NCBI RefSeq assembly: GCF_019320115.1
Contig: NC_089587.1
Coordinates: 89,484,939 to 89,548,938 of the forward strand
Length of the DNA stretch: 64,000 nt
Direction of reading: 5' to 3'
Source: Miscanthus floridulus
Lineage: Eukaryota > Streptophyta > Magnoliopsida > Poales > Poaceae
The translations under genes were made by a program, and so were the position numbers. Shown piece after piece: positions 36,725-47,892 of the stretch; position 1 is the first letter of the stretch, and every line of letters starts with the position of its first letter. Under the pieces are notes generated by a model. That model was not told the DNA's origin, did no database searches, and worked only from the letters and a program-made list of their open reading frames with translations.

Positions 36725-36778
36725 GTAAGTCTTGCTGAGTACAATTGAGTACTCAGGGTTTTATTCCCCCTGTTGCAG
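36725..36778 (+). promoter_or_regulatory. Conserved LTR hairpin module, element C 5' LTR
   Basis: A 54-nt stretch from GTAAGT to TTGCAG contains CTGAGTAC, loop AATTGA, GTACTCAG (36735-36756), then GGGTTTTATTCCCCC. It matches the module of A and B in sequence, length and distance (about 510 bp) from the LTR 3' end. In the 3' LTR (44601-44654) both arms carry a change that keeps pairing. Confidence 0.65.
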
Positions 36779-37293
36779 GTAACAGGTGGAGGCTTGAGCT
36801 GACCTTTGTGTGTGGATTCCTCCTGGTGGGCTCAGAGAGGATTTCCTTTACGCTGCGATCGTAGATGTTATTTATAACTCTCACCAAATACTTTTATAAA
36901 CGAAAGTTTCATAATCTGTTGTCGTAGTCTAGATATCAATGCTTCATCATTTCATTAATAGATGTTTATTCCCGCTGTAACTCTTTTCCCATGTTTCTAT
37001 TCCACTGTTCAATTAAATTGTCTATAACTCTGATAATATGAATTCATTCCACTGTTATAATAATAAATATTGCACTCTAATGTTGTATTAAAAGTGTTGT
37101 AAGAAATGGTTATGAATGATGTAAGCTTTATTCTCTCGTTTATGATCCTGATGGCAAAAATGTAGATTTTTGGGTTCTCCCCTAGGGTGTGCCCGACGGA
37201 ACCAAGTAATTTAGTGTTTTCCCTCGAGTGCTTAGTGTCTAATGGAAGACAAGCACTCCTGTGAGGCATTAGACTAGGCAGTTCTATCACAGG

Positions 37294-37305
37294 TGGTATC
37301 AGAGC
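37294..37305 (+). promoter_or_regulatory. Primer-binding site of element C (initiator Met tRNA)
   Basis: TGGTATCAGAGC begins two bases after the 5' LTR, the same spacing and sequence as in A, and fixes the + orientation of C. Confidence 0.95.
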
Positions 37306-37951
37306 GCAAATGAAGAAATAAGGCTTCGAAAACCTTTTTTAAACTAAAATTTGACAACCCATTTTTGCAAAAAGTTAGGGCGTTTGTATGTGAAGTTATA
37401 TAAGTAGCCCTATTACTATGGTTATGTATCTAGGATAGATGGCACTCTGTTAACTTAGATAGGCTTGATCAAGTTTTCTGCAGGTACACTGACTCGAGCA
37501 TAGTTCGATAGTATCGACTAGTTACAGGGAGAGAACGATGTGCCAAAAATCTAAGGACGGTTGCCCTATATGTTGGCAACAATTGAAGGACGTATAGGAC
37601 GTGCATTCATCCATATTCCGTTGGTGCATTGTAGCACTCGTATTGCTGGTAGATACGCCATCCATAGGTGTCATGCGTGTCGTATTGTGCACGACTAACT
37701 CATTCCTGTTCTAGAGTTAGGTCTACACTGTGGCTTCGTGTTTCGCATTTGCCCATGGTTCACGTCAGTCATGACCCACGTCTCCCCATACCCCTTTCTG
37801 CGCTCTTGTCGGACCCTTGCCCTACAGTCGTACTAGTCAGTAATGGCATCGCACGTCGCTCGCCTTGAACTCGTGGAATTTGGTCTATTTGTCGTAGTGA
37901 TCTCGCGCGGGAACCCTGGTGAACCGCGCCAGGACCACTGAACGCTCCGCC
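37306..37951 (+). other. Element C leader
   Basis: Non-coding leader between the primer-binding site and a TATA-like sequence. No ORF or repeat is supportable. Confidence 0.5.
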
Positions 37952-37959
37952 TTTATAAG
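37952..37959 (+). promoter_or_regulatory. Possible internal promoter of element C
   Basis: TTTATAAG lies 115 bp before the ATG of the only ORF of C, after GC-rich sequence and before a pyrimidine-rich leader. The spacing suits an RNA polymerase II promoter. This is a sequence resemblance only. Confidence 0.35.
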
Positions 37960-38066
37960 TAGAGCCTGGCTTAGCCGTTGGTACCACCACTCGGTGTACT
38001 TTAGCTCGCTTAGCTTTTCCTTTGAGCCAGCTTTTTGCTCAGCCTTCCTTGCAACCACCGCCAAAG

Positions 38067-38892
38067 ATGGCAGGAGCCTGGGTTAGTACCTACTGTCTAA
38101 ACGTTGAGGGTTTTCCTAGAATCCTGCATGCCACCCTACAAAAGCTCGGAGTCAATGATCGCCCCAAGTATGAGGGCCGTGAGTATGAGGAGCATGGCAC
38201 CGAGCGGTGTGAGGTTACCGTCTACATCGGGAAGAGTGAAGAGTTTCCCAACATCACTGAAGCCTGGAGTGTGACCGCAACCGGGTTTTGCTTCATCGAC
38301 ACCTACCAGGTTGTGGTCCACAAAGCCTTGCGGTACCTCTGCCAGATCTATGAGGAGCCCATTGCCCGTACCCCCATGCGGTTCTTTCCTCCTTTGGACA
38401 AGAATCGGCAGGCATGGAGGGCCCACATGGAGGCTTACAAGGATGAGATGTGCAAGAGGACAGTCCCACCATGGTGCACTTGACCATGTACCTGCTCGCT
38501 CTAGATGAGCAGTACGACCATCAAGCCTTGGAACTGAGGGCGTGCCTTTGGCACGCCGAGGAAGCCGAGGTCTTCAACCGGATGCTCTAGGTGCAGCTCA
38601 CCGATGTGCATGCCAGCACTGCAGCTGCTAAGAGCTGGGAGGCTACCATGGAGGAAGCTCTAAAGGAGGCCAAAGATTGGCATGTTCATCAGCTGCGGGT
38701 GGCCTATCTTGTCACCAGGGCTGAGCGGAGGACGCTGGTTGCTGAAAGGTAGGATGCCCCGATCTTGGAAGGGATCCCTATCCACCCGCCCAAGAGAAGA
38801 AGAACTGGTGTTGCAGCACTGCCCACACCTCCACCCTCGGAAGTGTTAGAAGAAGAGCCCTTGGTTCCTCTCACTCAGCCATTACCATGAGA
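38067..38892 (+). pseudogene. Element C sole ORF: accessory protein related to the A/B accessory ORF
   Basis: ATG 38067 has a favourable context (aagATGG). The first frame runs to TGA 38481-38483 (138 codons). The coding trend then continues in another frame from about 38471 to 38892 with several TAG/TGA stops, showing a decayed ORF of about 275 codons with one frameshift. The first part is globular (GVNDRPKYEGREYEEHG, CEVTVYIG). Its layout of aromatic, Gly and Glu-x-Thr-Val positions resembles residues 35-140 of the A/B accessory protein. The second part is Glu/Ala-rich, probably coiled coil, then a basic PPKRRRTG stretch and a Pro-rich acidic tail. No zinc knuckle, protease or RT motif is present. 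It has no H3-like tail. I do not know its function. Confidence 0.6.
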
Positions 38893-40234
38893 GGATGTAG
38901 ATTAGTTGCCTTGGGATGCTATACCCATAGTAGTAGTGCTTGTTGTCGCTGTCCCCCTCGGTATTGTACTCTTGTCTGTTGTTCGTCCTCCGTAGTTGTT
39001 GAGATCGTCCGACCATAGGTGAATGTTGTGTCGTGAATGGGAGCCTAAATGCCTATGGGATGTACCCGTATAAGCCCATTGGAACATGTATTTTATTTAT
39101 TTTGCTGTGTTTATTGTGTTCATCTACCCTCAGTTTGTTAGCCATGCTTAAAGTTTTCTAGGGTGATATTAAGTGGGAAGTTGACATTCAGGTACCAGCA
39201 GATCAACCGTGATTGGATGTTATTGGACACTATATCGACTAATTATGGATGCCCTAGCAGAACACTTGAATTTCTTTAAAACAAATCCGTCATTGGATTT
39301 GAATTCCTTGTCCCTTGTTGTGAAGGGAACTTTTGTTGTTTGAATTTTCCCTTGCAATACTCCCCTTACTCTGTGGTCTATGACCCCACTGCCTGCATGG
39401 CGTGTAAGTTGGTAGTAGTTGCCTGGTTAATAGCTTATGGTGCCACGACGAAACCGAGGGCTCCCTGTGGAACAGCTGCCACATGTGACGCTACTCGACA
39501 CGCGCTGGTATCGAGGTTGTTGACCAAGTACCTTTACCAAGTTACACCTCCGTACCGTTTTGTTTTAAAATTTTTCTCCTTGGAAATGTTTAGGTGTTCA
39601 AACGGGAAATCCACAACGGGTTGATACAGAGGTGTTCTCTCTAGTAACCAAGAGGAGATGGTTTTAGAGGAAGAAAGTATGACATGGTCCCAGTCCACTT
39701 GAAAGACGGATGTGGTCGAGTAAAGGAAAGCAAAAGAAGAATAGTAAAGGAAGGTTAGCAGTGGATAGTCAGGAGTGATTGCAAAAGTTAGAGTGGACGT
39801 CTTGTCCCAAGCCCTATGCTTAGTTGACCGCGCTACGCATGCTAGGTCATTTCGCTGTGTGCCCTACGAACGTTGTCTGTATCGGGTCTTTAGCTCCCCG
39901 TTTTTATGTGGCCACGGCATTGTGCAGTGCTCACCGTCTTTATGCACTGTGCGTTGCTCCTTTTTCCAGCATCTGGTCGGCTCCTGACTCTTGTGCCTCA
40001 TCCCTATACCAGACCCCCCTATTTCCCCTTCCCTTTCTTTCTTCTTTTGGTGACACAATCGCCTGCACGCCTGCCTCATCGAGCGGACCCTCCTCTCCTC
40101 TCCTTTATTTCTCCCTCCGCCGCTCGCGTAGGAAGCACGCCATGTTTCTGACCTTATCTCCACAGCATGCACCATCTATGTATCCCATCTCCGCCACATT
40201 AGCCTCCGGTGTGTTGCTTCCCACCTTCGTTCGC
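38893..40234 (+). other. Element C interior without recognisable genes
   Basis: No coherent reading frame. Short ORFs on both strands show no conserved motif. The last part (39990-40150) is pyrimidine-rich. Confidence 0.5.
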
Positions 40235-40243
40235 CTATATAAG
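40235..40243 (+). promoter_or_regulatory. Second TATA-like sequence in element C, before the 3' LTR
   Basis: CTATATAAG is followed by a pyrimidine-rich leader and by sequence at 40310-40470 that resembles a plant 5' UTR (AAGAAG-rich, then 'ttagggtttgcg'). It may mark a captured gene promoter. No ORF of note follows before the 3' LTR. Confidence 0.35.
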
Positions 40244-40708
40244 ATACCCTTGGCCCCTACTTTTTTTCTTCATCCCATTCCTCTCGCATTCATAGCAGAG
40301 CTATGAAATCCAGTCGACGTTGTGAAGCTAGGTTCGTCAGTTTGAGGTGATGGTGTGATTTGAGAAGAAGAAAGGATCCGGTTCGTCGAAGAAGTTCAAG
40401 ATCTCGTGGTTAGTTTGGTCTTAGGGTTTGCGATGTTTTACTTCTTAGTCGACTGTTTCTAGATCTGTTGGTGCTACGCCATGTTTTGGATAATCATTAT
40501 CTTGTTGTTTCTCCATTGTCCTCGTATATCTCGACTTCCAGATTAGATCTTGGTTGTATCAAGTTGCTCTTAACCATGTATCCCTAGCTCCCCATGTGGT
40601 TTAGTATTCGAAGTCGTGTAATCTTTCGTGTAGTCCCTGATCTTCGGAATGTAATCACGTTTCCCCTTTTTCTGTTCCAGCTTTGAATCTCAGGACGAGA
40701 TTCTTTTT

Positions 40709-40721
40709 AAGGGGGGTTGGT
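40709..40721 (+). promoter_or_regulatory. Polypurine tract of element C
   Basis: AAGGGGGGTTGGT directly precedes the 3' LTR. The preceding 'ctcaggacgagattc' closely matches the end of pol in B, showing shared descent of the 3' end. Confidence 0.85.
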
Positions 40722-41113
40722 TGTAACACCCCGGTGTTACGATCTTATTTAGCACCATGATTTAGGCCAAAGAAAAATTTCCGAAATGAGTTTCTCGAAT
40801 GTTAAAATTTTAAATATTGCACTTAGGGTTAAAATACCATTTTTAGCAAACTATATAAGACAATACCACGCAGTTTAGGGCACTACGGATGGGCAGCCCA
40901 CATCCTTTACATGCATACTTGAGATTTCCAAGCCTAGCGGAGACTGGGAGATTAATACGATGGAGTGACAGAACAACATAGATCGTGTAGACGTCTATCA
41001 GTCTACCGATGTAGTACCACAACAATTTCACTAATGGACGGTAAATTTGAGGCACTAAACAATCTGAGGCCCTGTACGGTTGCACGGCTTGCACATCCAT
41101 AAAGCACGGCCCT

Positions 41114-41164
<51 letters not shown>

Positions 41165-44100
41165 GCACACACATACTGCATTGCCGAACACCCGCCTGCC
41201 TCCGTGGTCACGTCAGGATTAATGCCTTGTCGCGGTAGCGCTGCCTGCCTCCGCTGTCCCTCGGTCTTTATCAGCTGTGTTCCATGGATGCATGGACATG
41301 TGGCCTGGTGCATGAGACTTCGCCGCGAAGCAAAGCTCAGTCCGCCGGCCGGCCGGGTCTCATCTTTGAAATTGCACGCATGCTCCATCTCCCTAGCCCC
41401 TAGCTAGCAACTTGCAACAATAGTCTAATACATGCATGCATGTGCATTTCTCTTTTGTTTAGAGCGAGGACGGGCTGATTGGAGATGATGGGATGGCGGC
41501 ACGTTTCTCTCCCTGTGTCCTTTTTCCTGAGAGCGCTTTAAAGAAGGTTGGCTGAACCCTCGGTGTGTCTGTGGCCTACGCCACTGCCCGTTTGGTCTTG
41601 TCTTGCCTACCGTGGTCTGTCGCGTGTCCTGTCGGTGTCCTGATTTTCTAGTGCCTGTCTCCGTCTGCCTCCTGCTCACATTGCTTTTCTCTCTCTCTCT
41701 CTCCCTTCCTTTTTCTACTGAGTTCCGGCCATCATCGCTCGACCACAGCGCAAGTGTTGCCTTCTCCCCTTTTCTGCTTGCTGCTCATCGACATGTCGAG
41801 CCACAGTGCCCTCTCCTTCCCCTGCTCTGCTCGCCGTGGTCACCGCTGTCCCGCACCACCGCCCATAGGTACCGGCTTTCCTCTGCACAAGGGCACGCGG
41901 TCGTCCGCTGCTCCTTCCATGCATGCGTGCACGCTTTTTCCCACGGCTATGCCGGTGCTCTATCCGTGCCACAACTGCCACACCCGTAGGTGCGCGCGTG
42001 CCATTGCCGCGGCCTACCGTGGCTATGCCCGAGCAGCAGTGCCCTTGTCCCACAGTGCCCGTCGACGCTCGGTGCCCGCGCCGCGTCTCGCCGGGGCCAC
42101 ACCGAGCCCCGCTTAGCTCTCGGTCGCTGCCGCTCGAGCACGCACCGCCCTCCTTCTTCCTTCCCAACGCGCGCGAGCAGCAACTCCTGAGCCTCCATTC
42201 TCCGACCTTGTTTTCCTGAATTGTCCGCCGTGGCTCCACGCTGCGCCTGGAGCGCAGTCCCATGCCTAGTAAACCGATCTCGACAGCCACAGCCAAAGCG
42301 CCTCGCCATGGAGCCATTCCGTCCCCACGTCGCGCATCCTCGCCGTGGCCACGCCTCACGTCGTGCGGGCACCGGCGTCCTGTGGTCACAGCCCCACGTC
42401 GCTGCTCCACATCATGCCTGGAGCACAGCCCATGCTTGGAACGCCGCACCGCGCGTGAGCGCGCGTGACTCGGCCGAGCCGCAACCTCCTACGCCCGGTC
42501 CCGCTGCTCCTCGGCCCACCACCGTCCGAGCTTCCATCAGCGGCCGTGCCTCTCACTGCCGGTCACCGTGCCTCTTCCCGGACCCATCGCGTCGTTCTAG
42601 CCGCCGACCCACATTTCCTGTCGCCCCGCTATTTTGAGGATGAAGACAAGGTGAGAAGGGCATGGATCCAAGAAGATATTTTATACGGGGTTCTTTACGC
42701 AAATACTAGACTCAAGTTAATAGTGTTGATGGACCTTATCATAAATTAAAGGAAGTTCAGTGACCATTTCACATATGTGACGCGCCTTGTCCCCTCACCT
42801 AGGCCGCTTGGGCCGGTCTATTGTCCACGCGTGGCCTGCTAGGCCACCGGCGCCTGGTCGCTGGGCCGTGCAGCGCTGCTGGGCCACCGCGCCTGCGCTG
42901 GGCCAGCTTGCCGAGCGCGCTTTTGGGCTGCCCGCTGCCTACGCGCCTGTGGGCCGAGCTATGCCATGCGGCCTATTTCTGTTTGAATGTTCTCGGTTAT
43001 TTTGTTAAATCAATGCTCTTCAAAAATTGAAAATAAATTGTAGAAAAATCATAAAAATGTCAAACCAGTTTTGTTGAGTCTATGAAATTAGGACCTGCCA
43101 ATTAGTATATTTTGTTCACATAGTTCGATGATATTTTTGGAAGCCATATAATTAATCTAAGATATTTAATATTGCAAAATATAAACTTGTAGGAACTTTC
43201 GTGACAAATTGGTAATAGTATTAGACCTGAAATCTTTACAGTAGGTTTCTAGCAAAATTAGCTGCTCACCATAATTTTGTAGCTCTAGAATAATTAGTTG
43301 CTAGATAAATAATAATGTCCTATTGCGAATAAAGAAACACCATTGGTTTATATAACTAAAAGAATTGTTGAGAAATAATGTCTTGTTCGACAACATGGAT
43401 ACATAGCTAAGTACGGTCGTCGTTAGAACTAGCTCGTTAACTTGAGAGGCGTAAAGCGTATTTATACGAGTCACGATTGCAGTCAATTAATTATATCTTT
43501 GCATGGCATTACATTGCATATCATAATAGGGACATCGGTGGATCACAGAGTTGTCGGGAGTTGCTGGAGGAATGGTGCTTTTGGAGATCATGTCGCCATG
43601 ATGGAAAGCTAACTTCTGATTATATTTTTCCCAGGCAAGCCCCGGTGCATAACCCCTACTTTTTGCAGTTTAAATTATATTTGTGCATTAAGTTTTAAGG
43701 AGTTGAATGAAACCCACTTGCATATATATATATATATATATCTTTATTCCTATGAGTCTTACTAGTATGACAGGATCGTGTAGAATGCTATGCTACAGGA
43801 CTCCGGTAGAAGTCGAGTGATTGCCTGTCACTCGTGAGAGATAGGAAATATATTATTGGATTAATATCACTTGGAAAATATAAAATGGTGGAAAGGAAAA
43901 TGGTGGCCGGGCAGGGATATGGTTTGGGTATTGGTGGGTGTAAGAAGTTGTGTCGCCGCGGAGGCGGGTCATAGCTTGGTTACACTGTTTTTCTCTGTCT
44001 AGTTGGTTAAGGACCGATCATTGCATATGACTCTAGGTAGGTCACAGACTTATTATCCCGAGCACATACTTGTGTATGGGCGCTTGGAAGACTTGTTGCT

Positions 44101-45167
44101 CTCTTGTCACGGATCCGGCTCTTTCCGGACCGACTGCTTGAGTTTGTTTTTTTGGAGGAGATCCTTGCACCGCACTGAGTCCAGGACTCAGGGGCAGGGG
44201 CTTGGAGTCCCAGTTTGGATGGGGACCTGGACACCTGGGATAGGAGAGTGACGGGTTGGTCCTGCTCGTGCCTGGGGTAGAAGCGGGGCGTGTGTTTTTA
44301 GGGTACCCAGCTGGGGGCATTGATTCACGAATCGCCGGGCTATCCGGTACGGCTTGTCTACGGTTTAGCATTATAGTAAGAACTGATAGATGGAAGATAG
44401 AAAAAGGAAATCTGATTGCTTACTACCTGCTTGAAAGTAGCACAGGTGCTTACATAGAATGGTTAGATAATTAACCAATACGGCTATTAATAAAAATCGA
44501 ACATAAGGACGCACACTTAGTAATGCTTCCTGCAAGTGCAATAAACCCACAAGCCAGATAGCCTTGCATATCCTTGGAGTCTTTTCTTTTCTCCTGTTGG
44601 GTAAGTCTTGCTAAGTACAATTGAGTACTTAGGGTTTTATTCCCCCTGTTGCAGGTAATAGGTGGATGCTTGAGTTGACCTTTGTGTGTGGATTCCTCCT
44701 GGTGGGCTTAGAGAGGATTTCCTTTATGCTACGATCGTAGATGTTATTTATAACTCTCACCAAATACTTTTATAAACAAAAGTTTCATAATCTGTTGTCA
44801 TAGTCTAGATATCAATGCTTCATCATATCATTAATAGATGTTTATTCCTGCTGTAACTCTGTTCCCATGTTTCTATTCCGCTGTTCAATTAAATTGTCTA
44901 TAACTCTAATAATATGAATTCATTCCGCTGTTATAATAATAAATATTACACTCTGATGTTGTATTAAAAGTGATGTAAGAAATGGTTACGAATGATGTAA
45001 GCTTTATTCTCTCATTTGTGATCCTGATGGCAAAAATGTGGATTTTTGGGTTCTCCCCTGGGGTGTGCTTGATGGAACCAAGTAATTTAGTGTTTTCCCT
45101 TGAGTGCTTAGTGTCTAATGGAAGACAAGCACTCCTGTGAGGCATTAGACTAGGCGGTTCTACCACA
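40722..45167 (+). repeat. 3' LTR of element C
   Basis: A 4446-bp LTR, collinear with 32773-37291. Differences are mostly C/T and G/A changes in the GC-rich section, plus microsatellite lengths. It ends CTACCACA beside the ccctc duplication. Confidence 0.92.
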
Positions 45168-45172
45168 CCCTC

Positions 45173-46545
45173 GAACCATCCGGTTGGTCAAAACATCAGC
45201 CCCTGCTGAACTTATACGGTAACCATAACCCAATTCTGTGCATAGTTGTTCATGTTTCCGTGTAAATGCTTGACTCATAAAAGAATGCGATGATCTAGAA
45301 TCAAATAGAACAACTGCAGGGTTTTGGTTGACAGGAAACTTACCAGCGGTTACGGGCTCTCCCTCAAGAATCTCATCCACAGTTGTACTATGCACCCGAG
45401 CATTATAGGTCTGCTGCTTCTTCTTGGGCGGATAGGGACAAAACCTAGAGAAGTGGCCATGTTGGTCACAATTATAGCAGGGTCCCCTTACTATACCAGC
45501 AGATCCCACAGCTCCTTTGGAACTACCCTGTACCATAGTTGCGGCTGCCTTGTTAGACTGTACTGCCATCTTGTAAGGCTTCTGGGGTCCCCAGAAATTC
45601 TGACCTCTCTGCTGTGCTGGCCTGAACCTAGCGCCAGGTGCAGATGGATGACAGGGAGGACGACCTCCCGCAGGTGCTCTTGCTTGGGACGGACCACCTT
45701 CTAGGGCTCTCTTGCGAGTCTTGGCTGCAGTGCTAGAGTTGTTGTTCTTTTCCTGCTTCAAGCAATCACTGGTGAAGTCATTAAATCTGGCGTGGGTGTT
45801 GGTACCCACATGCTTCATCATCTTTGGATTGAGTCCTCTCTTGAAACTGGCGATTCTCTTAGCATTAGTGTCAACCATGTTAGGAGCATAACGACACAAG
45901 TTATTGAAAGCATGCAAATATTGCGTCACAGTCTTGGTGCCCTGATTCAATGCCAAGAACTCTCCCAACTTCATCTCGGTCAACCCGGGTGGAATATAAA
46001 CTCCACGGAAGGCCTCAGCGAACTCTCTCCATGTAATCTGAGCATTTGGAGGGAAGGTGGTGCGATGGTGCTTCCACCACATTCCTGCTTGTCCTTTGCA
46101 ACTGATGTGCAGCATACTCAGTTTTCAATACCTCAGTCATCCTCAACACACGGAATTTATCTTCCATAGTGTTGATCCATTCCTCAGCATCGAGTGGTTT
46201 AGTTGCTTCCTTGAATATTGGCGGCCTGGTGTCCATAAAATCTTTGAAGCTGCTATATTGATTCACCCCATTGCCACCACCCTAATTGTTACCACGTTGA
46301 ACATTGTTGGTGATAGTATGTAGAAAATCCTCCATGTTCTTCTAGGATTGTTCCGTGTTGCACTGACTCCCGAGCAACTGTGCGAGGAACACCTCTAGGG
46401 TGAGCGGGGGAGGAGGTGGCAAATGCGGTTCATGGGGTGGCTCATTGTTGTTGCCGTGGTTTCCACCACCACCACTGGTCCCAGCACCATTAGCACCGGT
46501 CTCAGCGACCTCATAAGTGGTACGACGAGTATTTGTCATCTGCAT
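45173..46545 (-). pseudogene. Element B gag and start of protease
   Basis: The frame starts at ATG 46545 (MQMTNTRRTTYEVAE). In-frame TAG codons occur at about 46344-46342 and before 46266, and a one-base insertion near 46097 (cctttg against ccttg in A) shifts the frame. The rest runs open to the C insertion. The gag core is followed by an intact CCHC knuckle CYNCDQHGHFSRFC near 45480 and the protease motif DSRSSHSF near 45300, where the invariant Gly of D-S/T-G is Arg. The continuation is at 32772 downward. Confidence 0.88.
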
Positions 46546-46902
46546 ATTTCAGCAACAAGTAATGATTGAGTGAAGCTGTAATAATTGTGAGTGAATGAAA
46601 AATTATGCCGAACTGAATTTACTGGAGAGAATAAATTCATACAATAAAACAGATGCACAATAATCGCATCCCAATTAAAACAACATCACTAATTAAATTA
46701 CTTCAAAAGCAAACATCGCGTCCATACAACCAAATTGCCAGCATACATACACTGGACTTTTATGCGTTCAGATATCGCATTACTAGCCAAGTTCCAATCA
46801 CATGCCAAGTCTCATAAATTCAAAGCAAGATACATTAGGTTACATGCCAACAAAAGAAAGGTCATCGCGACAGGACCTAAACACTAGCGCAAGGCAACTA
46901 GC

Positions 46903-47892
46903 CTACTCCTCGGGGCCGTCGTCGGGATCGGAGATGTCACCATCGCCCCTAGGTGAAACTACAGGCTCGTCCTCATCGTCATCATCAATGTCCATGCCAA
47001 CGATGTCTGGAGGAGCATATGGGCCAACCCCATTGTAGAGCGCGTGAAACTCCTAGTGCAGGTTGACATTATACTCCTCTAGCTCATCGACCCTCTACAG
47101 CAGAAGGTCCCTCTCGTCCCAGGCTTCATTCCTTTCCTGAACCAACTATCCAATCATACGGTCTGCATTGTTGTTGGCTTGAGTCAATGTATGCGCCCGC
47201 TGCATAGCTCTATCACCTCTCTCTACCGCCTGGTCCCGCTGTAAGCTCATATCAGCCAACTGCTCCTACAAACTAGCTATAGCACGTGCCTACTTCTTCT
47301 TCTGCTTTCTTACCTTGAGCTTATCATGACTATGTAAGCCAGTCAAAGTCTAGTAGGTACTCTCAAGACCCTCATACGCTCTGATGGCGGTGAACATAGC
47401 ACTCATAGCATGGTTGTCGCTAGCCTATCCCTTAGCTAGACCTCTGACCAAGGCACTTCCCTAAGGCTAAAGCCAAATAGCATCATGAGGATCATCCCTA
47501 GGAAAGGTGCCAGCTAGAGCTGCTGCAAGCTCACTAGGAAATCTGCTCATGATATCCCTAATGACACGGAAAGCTACTCCCTCTGCACCTTCAATAGGAG
47601 TGCGACCCTCAAACTCCAAGTGCCAACCATCCCATTCTGGAGCATCACCAAGAGCAGAAACTGTGATCTCTACCACTACAAGTCCATCCTCTGCTAATTG
47701 GCTCTCATTCCAAGAGTACACCGGCTCTTGACCCTCTAGGTACCCCACATCATGGAGCACTCTCCAAAGCAAGTTCAGCATGTCAAACTCGCTCAAGAAG
47801 GTGTCCATGGTGCGGTGCTCCCTCAGGGCTAACGGACATTGAGGTGCTCTTCCTCCGGTGGACTTACGGGCGGTCTGCTTCATGTGGGCCAT
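46903..47892 (-). pseudogene. Element B accessory ORF with histone H3-tail-like N-terminus
   Basis: ATG 47892 to TAG 46905-46903 is 990 nt, exactly the length of the A copy, with no net indel. Residues 1-18 read MAHMKQTARKSTGGRAPQ. Relative to H3 residues 1-17 the K4-to-G13 stretch is identical; R2 is His, T3 Met, K14 Arg and R17 Gln. The open part ends at TAG 47469-47467; further TAG codons follow in frame. The acidic end (DIDDDDEDEP, DGDISDPDDGPEE) is well kept. An in-frame ATG further upstream (47955) only adds leader residues not shared with A, so 47892 is the better start. Confidence 0.78.

Larger units (their letters stand above)
32773..37291 (+). repeat. 5' LTR of element C
   Basis: A 4519-bp LTR beginning TGTAACACCCCGGTGTTA and ending TATCACA. 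It contains an (AC)n run from about 33168 to 33228 followed by (AT)n, an (AT)n run at about 35816-35864, and a GC-rich section (33870-34730) that yields overlapping spurious ORFs on both strands. No conserved gene is seen in it. Confidence 0.92.
32773..45167 (+). mobile_element. Element C: non-autonomous long-LTR retrotransposon inserted in B gag-pol
   Basis: C is 12,395 bp long, flanked by a perfect ccctc duplication (32768-32772 and 45168-45172). The LTRs (32773-37291 and 40722-45167) make up about 72% of it. The 3.4-kb interior has a primer-binding site and polypurine tract but no gag, RT or integrase. Its sequence just before the polypurine tract and its LTR ends resemble those of A and B, so it looks like a large derivative of the same chromovirus group that must be mobilised by proteins made elsewhere. 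Confidence 0.92.

Noticed and set aside
36725..36778. A genuine 54-nt intron in the LTR
   Set aside because: GT-AG ends are present, but plant introns below about 70 nt are rarely spliced and the donor is lost in one B copy; kept as a hairpin module instead.
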